NCBI RefSeq assembly: GCF_037975245.1
Contig: NC_092574.1
Span: 26,830,713 to 26,894,712, forward strand
DNA: 64,000 nucleotides
Origin: Apostichopus japonicus
Lineage: Eukaryota; Echinodermata; Holothuroidea; Aspidochirotida; Stichopodidae
Reading direction: 5' to 3'
A program made the translations under genes and the position numbers. Of the stretch, positions 11,278-21,640 are shown in pieces. Under the pieces are notes generated by a model. That model had not been told where the DNA came from, ran no database searches, and saw only the letters and a program-made list of their open reading frames with translations. The stretch's first letter is position 1, and each line of letters starts with the position of its first letter.

Positions 11278-11464
11278 CCTGAAAAGGAAGATGATCCAGA
11301 AACTTACAGAGAGTTGCGTGTAAATCCCTTACGCTACAGAATGGTCTATCAGACCAGGCTGCTAATGATATCATGGGAGTCTTAGCAACAACATTTGCCA
11401 GATAGTCACCAAACTCTTTGTAGCCTAAATTGTTGATGTCTTCAAGAGATGTCACTTTAGCCAT
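11278..11464 (-). CDS. URAD: First coding exon of OHCU decarboxylase (uric acid pathway)
   Basis: Sixty-two residues from ATG in a good context (TTGCCATGG) match the N-terminal part of 2-oxo-4-hydroxy-4-carboxy-5-ureidoimidazoline decarboxylase: the INNLGYKEFGDYLANVVAKT stretch, then a Pro-Met-Ile, Ala-x-Trp-Ser-x-Arg-Pro-Phe block and a helix DLHATLCKFLDHLP. In the vertebrate family the same order is seen (EF...FGN, CPLIAAAVWSQRPF, DLE..). The enzyme converts the product of HIU hydrolase to S-allantoin in uric acid breakdown. The catalytic His lies in the next exon (HPDLAG block), which I could not find on the minus strand to the left. The exon ends at donor G|GTGAGT; upstream is an acceptor (pyrimidine tract, TATAG) and a candidate noncoding exon. 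Either the rest is far away or this is a truncated copy. Confidence 0.7.
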
Positions 11465-12002
11465 GGCAACAATTCCCCTATATGCACAAAGAAAGAAAGA
11501 AACACCAACATATAATACTGAAACAGCACAAGCATAATATATTCAAAATTGAGCAGCAAGCATAAAATTTAAATAGATTCACCGGCATGAACTGAGTTGA
11601 TTAAAATCAAACTGGATTGATCATTCCAAGGTTTACTGATAGCAGTTTCCTTTATATACAAATTAATGTTTGACTGAAAGTTTGTTTCTACACCATCAGC
11701 AGCCAGAGCTGAGAAGATTAATACAAGATCATACTGTACAATACCCTTATCCCTGTTTTGAACGTACCTGGCAAATTTGCAAACAAGAGATTATATTCTT
11801 GAATCAATGTTCTTGAATCTGGAATCCAAAGAAACATAAGCATGCATCAAATTTGAGTTAATCTGGAGGTTACTAAAAGACACTGGAACCAAGAGACGTT
11901 TGCCCATGACATTTATTTTTACAAAATATTTCTTCAATACTTGAATAGTTAAGAGAGCAGGTTTGAGTTGTGCCAAGAAACCTTCCACATAACAAGACTT
12001 AC

Positions 12003-12060
12003 CTTCAAAATACATTCAAGGATACAAGCAGTAGTTCAGTACATTCATGAAATATAAATT
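12003..12060 (-). other. Candidate 5' noncoding exon of the URAD gene
   Basis: On the minus strand the sequence TATTTTGAAG|GTAAGTC gives a strong donor at 12,002. The matching acceptor is at about 11,476-11,478, 12 nt upstream of the URAD start codon. No coding is needed in it. The 5' limit is unknown. This rests only on splice-site quality. Confidence 0.35.
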
Positions 12061-12458
12061 ATCATTTCTAAAAGTTGACTCCACAAACTTACAAATTACA
12101 GTAACTGATTTTTAAAAAGCCATTTTTGTACCTAAATCATTGCTTCAGGCATACTATACTTATTCATTGTTAAGTAGGCTACTTGACAAATATATTTGCT
12201 ACCTAGTGTTACTATGAAGTATACAACATATCACCAACTTTGTTTAATTTTCTAAGCCTACTATAGAGGCAAATACTGCATCTTTGAAGTTTAAGCAAAC
12301 TAGAAAAGGGAAATTCCGAAGATTTTTCAAAACAGCCAATTAGGAAACAATTTAGATACCATTAAATTATACCCCCTTGATATTGGGTATGTATATTATA
12401 TTTGTATAATTTCTGATAGCTTTATGGAGATTGTTTCAGATATTTCATGTTAACCTAC

Positions 12459-13867
12459 TGTGACGGTTAAAATGACACGTATAGGGTTATTTCCACTGGT
12501 CATAGACTAATTAGCATAATATGCAAGGTGTTTGTAGCGTATGCAAGAGTAAATGCCAAAACGTATTGTTAGGGAGCGAGGCGCGCTAAATAAAACAAAA
12601 GGTCTCTTACAAAGGAGGAATATTTGAAACACATGCCCCTAATTGCAAGCATTGCTTCCAGGTGGAATGAGCAAATGAAATGAAACACGAGGTTTAGAAA
12701 CTTCACTTCACTCTGAGCATCTAGGCAGAGTAGACGGCGGTTTTAGGCGTTAGCAAATAGGGCGTCGATCACAGTATAGTATATATGTCGTGGAGACAGG
12801 CCTAGGGTATATATTACCGGGAGAGGCTATAATTTTGTCTGGGTAGACGGTATACTTGTGTATTGATATTTGTTTGGGAGTACCCTTCACCGACCAAATG
12901 GAGACACCTGCCCCATGCCGTGACTCAGAGGCTGTCTAAATCATTTCACGTAAGTGGGAATTTGTTTTAAGTGATTGACTAAGGAACATATATTAATATA
13001 TATTAATTTGGTAGTTTGTAGCTAATATTAAATGTCCTAATATTAGAAGTGTGTTTATAAGTAGTGTAGTATGGCTCAATGGTAAATGGGAATAACTCAT
13101 ATATGGATTGAATTATACTTAAAACTATATGACTGAGGGTTAATTTGAAATGCATTGTTTGAATATTAATTGCCGGAGAGACAAATCCGTTTTCGATTTG
13201 AAGGGTTGGGAATTCGCTATATGATAATAATGTTAATTTCAGGGATAGTCCACTTTTAGAACTGTGTAACGATAATGTTGTCCTATGTAGAGCGGCTTAT
13301 AGGGGGATTGAGTACATGATGTAAACTATTCATTTTACTGACAAGAGGAAACATCATTGTATCAATTTTATTACAGTGTACCATTTCCTGGGAGACGAAC
13401 CTCAGTGCTCCGTTTTGTTGTTAGAATACTGGGAACGTTAAGTCAGAGCCTGTTTAATTTAGAGAGGAGCCACGAGACGGAAGATCCGTGCGTATAGCAG
13501 CCAACGTTGAGGCCCTCCCTCCGTCTGTATATTGGGCGATAACATCATATATGGTTATACGCAAGAAAGCATTATTTAAAAGAGATATCGACTAACGACA
13601 GATTAGTTAATAAGAGAATTGTCGTGGAGAAAAAACCCGACTTCGTTAGTTAAAAGAAACATTTTCTGTTGCGTAAAAGGGCACCAGTAAACGTTAAGAT
13701 TTTGTTATGTAAAAGACAGTTAATGTAGCAAAGCAGCTTATGTGAATTGTAGTGTACAATAATACATTTTCGTTATTTATAAGCATATACTGTTACATTT
13801 CATCTTTTTTTCATAAGTGTTAAAAGAACCCGAGTGGGAATTTATTATTTGAATTTCCCACGTCACA
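12459..13867. mobile_element. Solo LTR, 1.4 kb, 5-bp target duplication
   Basis: Begins TGTGACGG and ends CGTCACA (TG...CA with a 7-bp inverted terminus), and is flanked on both sides by CCTAC (12,454-12,458 and 13,868-13,872). There is no coding and no internal region, so this is a solo LTR left by recombination, by its ends probably of Gypsy type. An AATAAA lies near 12,588. Orientation is not certain. Confidence 0.75.
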
Positions 13868-13872
13868 CCTAC

Positions 13873-15054
13873 ATTATAGCCTACCAAGCACTGAAGATGA
13901 GGTGCAATTAATTCATCCCTCATACTCATGTCCTACAGTCTCAGTTTATCTTTAATTGTATGTCTTAACTTAGCCTTATCATCACGGCAAAATGAAGTTA
14001 CGACTTACTGCCTGACAATATGACTGATTAAAAAACCAATAGATAAAACCCAACCTACAGCACAATTACCACGAATAGGCAAAACTCGTATCGCCAGGCC
14101 GAAACTGGGAAATTACAGTCATGAGTAACAGTAACAGCTATCGGCTTTTACATTGTGTGTTTACTTACGTACCAGGGCACAGATATCATCGGAACGGTCC
14201 CAAAGGACTTGAAACCAAGTGATCATTTTGCTTTTTTTTTGTTAACGAGTATCGGAATTCCGTCGGCATGGGGTATAAATAGAACAGTAAAGCCACGTCT
14301 TGAACCGAAAGCAAAACCGTAAGTTGCTCTTGTTTAATTATAAAATGTTAGTCAGAATTTTGGTTCAAAAGAAACCAATTTCCACCTTCATTGAGATAAC
14401 ATGGACTCATTACTTTACGAATTAAATTCGGTGTTTTTGGTACTTTTATAGATGGCAAAAGAGGCAGGGAAGAAGCTAAATTAAAGCTTGAACGAGGAAA
14501 GAAAGAGAACGTGAAACTAAGAAAAGGAAAAGGCCGACGCTCGTATAGAAAGAAAGAACATTCATTTGTATTAACCATAAACGTTGACAGAACCCTCAAC
14601 GAAACAAAACCAGGACCATAAGAAGGAAAGGATGCCATAAGAAGTATAGAAGTTTAAAAGTTTAAAAGGATATATATAGAAAATGATGACTTTTTTGTTC
14701 TATGTAACCGCTATTAATTTTATTGTTGTTGTTAATAATTATATCGAACCTTTGAAACCCATATACTCTCTCTGTCCGTCTTTACGCCGTTTTCGACTGC
14801 TCTCTTAAAAAAATCCATGACAGGGATGAAAAGGGGGTAGGTTTGGACGGTTGTAAGGCCGGGTGTGTCAGAATTTTGGGATGGACACTCACTCGCTATT
14901 CAACACTGACATGTTATCTATACTGTTGACAGTGGCGTAACCAGCGGGGAAAGGGAAGGTACAAAGGGATACCCAATCAAATGTCTTCCACCCCCACTTG
15001 CTCCGAAAATGACATTGGTGATCCCAAAGAATGGACGAAAATTACCAGTGCATT
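13873..15054. other. Unassigned intergenic stretch
   Basis: No supported gene. Near 14,932 a GACAGTGGCGTAACCAGC motif looks like one end of a hAT-type MITE whose other end was not located. The open frame at 14,348-14,638 (minus) has no recognisable features. Confidence 0.4.
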
Positions 15055-15420
15055 TAAAGGTCTTCTGTATAGACCCCAACTATAGCACGCGATCATGGCA
15101 GAGTTTCTTGAGATTACGTAATCGACCTGCCTTGGTCGTAACATCACCTCTTTTCACTCATTAATCTGCAACGCTTGCCACATATTTTTCTTGCATGAGG
15201 TTCTTTGTGTGAACGCTGTGCCATAACTACACTGTAGACATGGGACATATTTCCACACCAAGTGTTTACACAAAGAGCCTAATGGTGTTAAGAAGCTATG
15301 CAGGCTAATTTTAGAGCATGATGTTGATTTACGAACGTGGCAGGTCGATTACGTAATCACAACGCTTTCCTAGCTATAGCGTGCTATAATTGGAGCCAGT
15401 AAAGCAGATCTTTAGAGGCT
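15055..15420. mobile_element. MITE with ~90-bp imperfect terminal inverted repeats
   Basis: The left arm (TTTAAAGGTCTTCTG, CAACTATAGCACGCGAT, GATTACGTAATCGACCTGCC) is mirrored on the right (GGCAGGTCGATTACGTAATC, ATAGCGTGCTATAATTGG, GCAGATCTTTA). Arms continue inward through the CTCTTTGTGTGAAC/TTACACAAAGAG parts. Noncoding. Target duplication unclear. Confidence 0.7.
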
Positions 15421-16860
15421 CAGTTAAACCAGTTCGCGGTTGACGTTAATTCGTAATTGACGGTATTCTCAATCTATACCAGCCAATTGCGTCTCAAGTT
15501 AAATATTATCCTTTCATTTTGCTTTCTGTCTTCCCCACGAACCCCCCCCCCCCCCTCCCAATTCGCCACAAACTCTACTCTACGAGATAACCTGCTACCA
15601 TGATACTTGTATCAGGGAGATAACAACTCCCTGCTTGTATGTTGTGTATGTTTATAACCTTATACAGTCATCCGAAATTAATCCGATATAAGTTGTTATT
15701 GGAAGCTGCAGCATGATATATTACGTAATTTCAACATGGCACATGTGAACTCACACAGACTGATCATTCTTTAGAATATGCTTAACCGAAATATTGTTTC
15801 CAACGACTTTACATATTTAAGTCGATTAATGTAATAAAAACGATGGACTATGGCCCTGGACAAACAGTTTTGTAGTGGCTGAATGAATGAAGCCTAATTC
15901 GATGAAACTGAGATTCATATACACGTTTATTTAAACCATAATTATAGTAAATCATAGAAAAACTGTACTGTTAAACTGTACTGATTAAAGAATAGTAGGC
16001 CTAAAGAGCAAAAAGAGGACTTGAGACAAAACAATTGAAAAGACGAAAAAATGAACCCAATTGTCAAAATCCCATCGCTATACCATATTTTCTATTTTGT
16101 AAGTTTATCCAAATTCTAAATTTGATTGGGCAAGTTAAAAGTATTACTGAAACCAGAATGAAAACGCATTGAGGTTTCGATGGCTTCTGCTTGTCAACCA
16201 GAAACAGCTGTTACGATATAAATGTCCCGAACCACTATGTTGATGTACAATTACACTAAGGCATGGTAAACCCAGGTCAGTCTACTGTACGTGGCAATAC
16301 ACACCTTCTACCAAAAACAATAGTGGTATTGTACTCAATGTTATACATCCACACACCAAATATGAGAATTATCAACGATTCCCATCGTTACATATCATGT
16401 AAAAGGCTTTTCAGAGTTTGACCTCTGGTGACCTCAAATTATATTTGACAAGCAACAGGATTGTTGTACACAATATGGCGAATCCATATACCATGTAGCC
16501 TATATATGAAAAGTATCCATGAGTTCTACCTTGAGAGATCATGTTTTAAAGGTTTTCGGGCCTGACAATTGTTTTAAATGTACTCGTTATTTTGCGACCG
16601 TGACTAAAAGTCTACCAGCCAAACGCAAAATTCACTCGCCACTATGACTGCTGTTCAGATCTCCATAGTACAGATCTACAACATCGATACTTTCTATGAA
16701 CAAGATGTTTAGCAGTTAGGCAGATACATGGTGCTACGTAATTGCACATTGGAAAATTATGTTTCTGTGCAGTATGAAATTTAAACTTTGTTCCACCAGA
16801 AGTAAGTGATGAACAAAGTAAAAGATGTCGCAGAATTGTAAATAAGCAGCTAGACCTATT
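15421..16860. other. Unassigned; fragment of a dispersed repeat at 16,410-16,560
   Basis: Holds a poly-C run at about 15,542. The part at 16,410-16,560 (GAGTTTGACCTCTGGTGACC, later GAGAGATCATGTTTTAAAGG) is a diverged copy of the repeat seen as a tandem at 27,450-27,880. No gene is supported. Confidence 0.4.
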
Positions 16861-16901
16861 GCATTGTCTCAATCAATTGCAAAAATACCAACGAAGATAG
16901 C

Positions 16902-17379
16902 TTGGCTTCTGTTACATTCGAGCGTTTTCTGTGCCTTGGTGTATTCGTTATGGATGTGCCTGATCGTTTTGTCTGTTGTGATGATTATAATGTATGGATC
17001 GAGTTTGAGGTTTCTGGCTTGGAATGTGATTTTAATTCAGCGTCGAGTAAAGATATTGTGTTTGTGTGCGATAAGTGTGTGAAATTTAAGGAATTAGAGG
17101 AGCTATTGAATAGCTGTAACTGTGGATGGACTGAAGTCAGGAATAGTAGGACTGTAACTAATGCAGTTGTTGAAAGGGAGTTTTGTGAGGATGTTCCAAA
17201 TTGTAATGGATTCGAGGTGTTACCTGTGGAGGTGTTGCGTGATGTTTGTGATGGAATGAAGTCTCCCCAGGAGGGAAATGTGTGTGGTTAGTAGTGGACG
17301 AAGTACGTGGTGATTGTGATGTGATTGACGATGGAAGTGTGGTTGAACACAGCAGTCAGTGGGACGGGAGAAGTCAAAA
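16902..17379 (+). pseudogene. LINE ORF1, N-terminal Cys-rich part
   Basis: Open for 129 codons with scattered Cys (CLGVFVMDVPDRFVCCDDYN, FVCDKCVKF, CNCGW), the kind of zinc-binding N-terminus found in CR1 ORF1 proteins. After a stop at about 17,289 the coding continues in another frame (LVVDEVRGDCDVIDDGSVV) up to the inserted element. The assignment rests on the cysteines and on its position before the esterase. Confidence 0.55.
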
Positions 17380-18959
17380 CCCTGGTAGAAATTCCAGTAG
17401 AACCCAGTTAAAATATCAACTAGGTTCTACTATGGCCTACTATGTTTAACTGGTTTTTAACTGTGTTTAACTGGGTCTTACTGGGTTCCAACTGGGCTAT
17501 GCTGTACATGAGCTAGGTTCAACTGGGTTTACACAATGTTCAACTGGGTTTTGTTTAGACCCAACTGAGTTTGAACTATGTTGGAACTGATCCAGTTGGG
17601 CTTCAACTAGAATATTATATTGTAAGTTCGTAAGCAGTAACCGTATCGTAATATATTGAAAATGCTTATGAGGGGTGTAAAATAAATCTTTGTCATATTT
17701 ATCACAGTTATGATTAAACGATCAAATTTTTGTATTGCAATGATTAAAAATATGAAATATATCCTATATAATAAATTTGAAAAAAATTGTTATAATTTGT
17801 TCGTCGATTCGAACAAATTGGTAGGCAAACTGCCTTCCTAGTGCAAAATAGTATGATCCGACTAAATTTGAACTTTGACATTTGTCCCTTGAGTTAGCGC
17901 TAAATTTATAAATTCCGAATCCGCAAACCACATACGCCAACAGAAGCTTCGCAGAATAATCGCATTTGTAATCGATTTTGCCAACAACGTTAAATTATTA
18001 CCGCGGCTCAGTTCCCTCCTTTGTGATCTTGCAGTATCTTTATTTTATTGATACATACTTGTAACATTATAATTGATTGTAAACGTGCTCTTTATCATAG
18101 ATATTTGAATTGAACAGAAACTTTATATATAGGCTAGTGACTTAGGACTATAGTATAGGCTAGGCCTAACAAACCGGTTCCCTACTAGGTATACCACATG
18201 GTACAATGACTAACGTTAGACATATCCTAACGTTATAGTTGCCTAGCTTATAGTGGCCTAACCTAGTTATACTCAAGTTAACACCTATATTTAGCCGCAT
18301 GATTTAAGGAAAGTTATCGTCAACTAGCAAACATAATAACAATTTCCAAAATTTACGCAATTGCCTTGATTGTTGTTTCAAACATGAGGTGTCCTATTGG
18401 CATAATAACATACTTTGCAAAAGTCATTAGCCTAGTGAAGTGTACAGCATACACTTATATGCTACAAATGTGAGGATGCCCTACACTGAACATTATGAAC
18501 ATATGATTAAACTATCAATCTAATTTAAAGTGAGGCTTCAATTGTACAGTGTAAGATGGTCAGCTCTTACATAAAGTTTTGTTTTGTACTATAGTTTTAC
18601 TTGTTTATTAGTGCACTGTGCAGTGCTCACTGTACAGAGGGCTATACATTTGTACAGTACATTTGTATGTTGTCTTGTGGCAGCGAAAGGGTTGATGAAC
18701 AACTTTCTCTCTCCTGGGTTGCTAGGCAACTATCTTGTTCTTCCTGGAAATTGGCCCTCACAGGAAATGGGGTCTGTGTGTATATATTTTAGGAACAAAG
18801 GAGTTTTGTGAGGGTACAGTATAGGGAGTTGGCAATTGGCTATGAGTATCTGAGCAAGGCAGTTGTAAAAAAAGAGAAAGATAGTTTAATGGCTGGATAG
18901 TTTGTTTTAAACCTTAATTTACATAGTTCAAGTTACTGTAGACCTTATCCTTTTATGGA

Positions 18960-19150
18960 AGTTGTGATATTCAACTGACAGTCTGGGACACTATTTATTA
19001 TAAAGGATACTATTTACTATAAAGGATAAACAATAAAGGATATTCCAGGACACCATCACTTATAAAGGACATTATTTTACTACAAAGGATATCGACATTA
19101 TTTTACTGAAAGGATGCCCTGGAACACTATTTCATATAAATTAACGGATA
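18960..19150 (+). repeat. Degenerate tandem repeat around TATAAAGGATA
   Basis: Repeats of CTATTTACTATAAAGGAT, TTATAAAGGACATTATTTTA and ACAAAGGATATCGACATTA with irregular spacing, inside the foldback-like element. Confidence 0.5.
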
Positions 19151-19677
19151 CTTTTTTGCTGGGATCGGACATTCATATTACCATTTATTGGGTTCAACTA
19201 TACTGATGTCGCAGAATATCTGATGTCGTCGAAGGTCTGAGGTCGTAGAATACTTGATGTCACCAGCAGGCCAACTCAGCAGAACAGACTTTTAAATTAA
19301 GTGTATTTCTCTATATTTTGGGTGCGCACCTCACGACTGTAAGTTGTTTCATTTAATTCTTTGACAGCGCCCAGATCAGCTGTACATTGTTTGTTATTCA
19401 TAATTATAATTTCTTTTGATCCAATCCAGTTGACTTCTTCATTTTTATATGTGTCTCGCTCTGTGTTAGGTCATCACACCAAACCCAGAGTTCTCTGATC
19501 AAGAACAAACATTTATTTTCAGTGGCTAACACCCTTAATACTTACAGTGTAGATCTACTGTTAAAAAATGAAAACTTCTTATAGTGTGGTGTTATATAAG
19601 TGTAGATAACACCAGTTGAGAATCCCAGTTCAAACTATTTAAAAATATAAGAAGTAAAAAAATAGTTCACCCAGTTT

Positions 19678-20232
19678 AACCTAGCAAAACATAGCTGACC
19701 CAGTTGAACCCAGTAAAACATAGTTGACCCAGTAAAACATAGTTGACCCAGTAAAACATAGTTGAACCAGTTGGACCCAGTAAAACATAGTTGAACCAGT
19801 TGGAGCCAGTAAAACATAGTTGAACCAGTTGGACCCAGTAAAACATAGTTGAACCAGTTGGACCCAGTAAACATAGTTGAACCAGTTGGACCCAGTAAAA
19901 AATAGTTGAACTTGGACCAGTTGAACCCAGTAAAACATAGTTGAACCAGTTGGACCCAGTAAAACATAGTTGAACCAGTTGGAGCCAGTAAAACATAGTT
20001 GAACCAGTTGGACCCAGTAAAACATAGTTGAACCAGTTGGACCCAGTAAACATAGTTGAACCAGTTGGACCCAGTAAAAAATAGTTGAACTTGGACCAGT
20101 TGAACCCAGTAAAACATAGTTGAACCAGTTGGACCCAGTAAAACATAGTTGAGCCAGTTGGGAACCCCAGTTCGCCCAGTTCAACCTAGTTGGGCCAATT
20201 TCCGTATAGAAAATACCAGTTGAACCCAGTTC
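19678..20232 (-). repeat. 29-bp tandem array with 180-bp higher-order unit
   Basis: About 18 copies of a unit reading AAAACATAGTTGAACCAGTT then GGACCCAGT. A variant (AAAAAATAGTTGAACTTGG) recurs near 19,898 and 20,078, giving a higher-order period of 180 bp. The three long overlapping minus-strand frames here (YWVQLVQL repeats) are translations of this array, not genes. Confidence 0.9.
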
Positions 20233-20259
20233 AAAAGTTCAACTGGAATTCAACCAGGG

Positions 20260-20790
20260 AAGGAAGAATGGTATTGTGTGGGGATTCATTAGTACGGTAT
20301 GTGGACCGAGAATTCTGCAGGCCAGATAAAGCAAAAAGGGTCAGGGTATGTTTGCCAGGTGACAAAAATCCAGGATGTCAGTGAGAGGGTAAACCAAATT
20401 GTGTCAAATGAGGAGGTGGCTGTGGTCCAGGTAGGTACCAATAATGTGCGGAAGGAGTCACTCGACAAATTCGGTCAAGATATCACAAATTGTTGTGTTG
20501 CCTAGCATCAACTCATGCTAAAGTTGTCATCTGTAGTCTATTGCCAAGATTTGACAACAAGGTTCAGTCACATAAGATGGTAAATTGGAATAGTTTCTTT
20601 CATAGTCTGTGTTCTGACTTCGGCTTCACATTTGTGACATGTGGTCATGTTTCCAGGGTAGAAGGGATTTTTTTGCCAAGGATGGGTTGCACTTAGCTAA
20701 TACTGGGGCATTGTTGTTTGGTAGGATGGTGAATTGCTCTGTTGAACAGCTATGTTTAAACAAAATTGGGGGGGGGGGGGGATGGGCAGG
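20260..20790 (+). pseudogene. LINE ORF1, SGNH esterase part, frameshifted
   Basis: Three frames together give an SGNH hydrolase: block I CGDSLVRYVDREFC (GDS at 20,280), block III VVQVGTNNVRK (GTNN at about 20,434) and block V KDGLHLANTGALLFG (DxLH at about 20,681). Frameshifts lie near 20,360, between about 20,500 and 20,530, and near 20,650, followed by a poly-G run at 20,768. The esterase is typical of CR1 ORF1 and is thought to act on membranes or lipids (family knowledge). Here it is dead. Confidence 0.75.
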
Positions 20791-20899
20791 CATAAATTTG
20801 GATAAGGATTATATTTCTGTAGAGGTGCTTAAAGGCATTTTGAAAGCAAGGAAAGTGATAGTCATAGTTCTAACATTATCATGAGGCATGCTAAGGCAC

Positions 20900-21640
20900 A
20901 TAGTTTCAGGATAAGCTGAAGATTGTCTTTACCAATGCTAGAAGTATTCGTAAAATTTTGCTGAATTTACTATTCTTCTTGAGGATCTGAAACCTGATGT
21001 GTTTGGTATCACAGAATCTTGGTAAAGAGAGGACCTTGATAGTGCTGAGGTTTCCTACCCGGGTTATGTTGTGTATCGTCAGGACAGAAGGGATACTCAT
21101 AATAGTATATATGGGGGAGTTATACTGTATGATAGGGTGATATTGTAAGTGTTTGCAAATCTCAGTTGCAAGGTTCTTTGTTAAATTCTGTCCGGTGATG
21201 TTATAACTATTGGCGTTGTTTACCGTTCTCTTAACAGCACCGAAGATAATGATGTCTTGCTGTTTGATATATAATTAGAAAGGCTGCTAAAGGTGATGTT
21301 GTTATAATGGGCGACTTTCCTGACATTATTTGGAGACATGGTTCAAGTAGTAGGACGGGTAATAACTTTCTAGGTGTTGTAAAAGATTACTTTTTACATC
21401 AGCATGTTACTTTCCCTACTAGGGGGGGGGGGAGATAAAATCCCGGATCTTGTTTTGAGTTCTGATCCAAGCAATGTTGTTGATTTGACGGGGCTAGGAA
21501 AACTAGGAACTAGCGATCATGATATACTAGCTTTTGATATTGTTTGCAAGGTCATAAATTCTGTTAGCAAGGAAAAAATCAAGGAAAAAAATGATTTTTC
21601 GAGATCAGATACAGAGGCAATTGAAACTTTACTAAAGGGT
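20900..21640 (+). pseudogene. LINE ORF2, AP endonuclease domain, broken
   Basis: Pieces of the exonuclease-endonuclease-phosphatase fold in order: LKIVFTNARSIR, LKPDVFGITESW (followed by an in-frame TAA), SYPGYVVYRQDRRDT, VVIMGDFPDIIW, and GTSDHDILAF near 21,510. The order and the SDH signature are diagnostic. Stops and frameshifts break the frame, including one at the poly-G run at 21,422. Confidence 0.8.

Larger units (their letters stand above)
17380..20259. mobile_element. Foldback-like DNA element inside LINE ORF1
   Basis: Splits the LINE ORF1 between its Cys-rich part and its esterase. Ends are inverted: CCCTGGTAGAAATTCCAGT on the left, ACTGGAATTCAACCAGGG on the right. Just inside are arrays of the same short motif in opposite orientation: about 200 bp of TTTAACTGGGT repeats on the left (17,400-17,610) and 550 bp of AACCCAGT repeats on the right (19,680-20,240). 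Long terminal repeats built of short tandem units are the hallmark of foldback elements. The 2-kb middle has no convincing gene. The target duplication is unclear (at most AA). Confidence 0.65.

Noticed and set aside
11791-12015. 74-codon minus-strand frame beginning MYFEGKSCYV
   Set aside because: It reads through a strong GTAAGTC donor just after its first codons and no family was recognised; more likely intron of the URAD gene.
18584-18811. Transposase-like gene inside the foldback-like element
   Set aside because: Two overlapping short frames with no domain; the element appears noncoding.
19635-20184. Three overlapping minus-strand frames of 156-167 codons
   Set aside because: They are three-frame translations of a 29-bp tandem array (a length not divisible by 3), all reading YWVQLVQL-like repeats.
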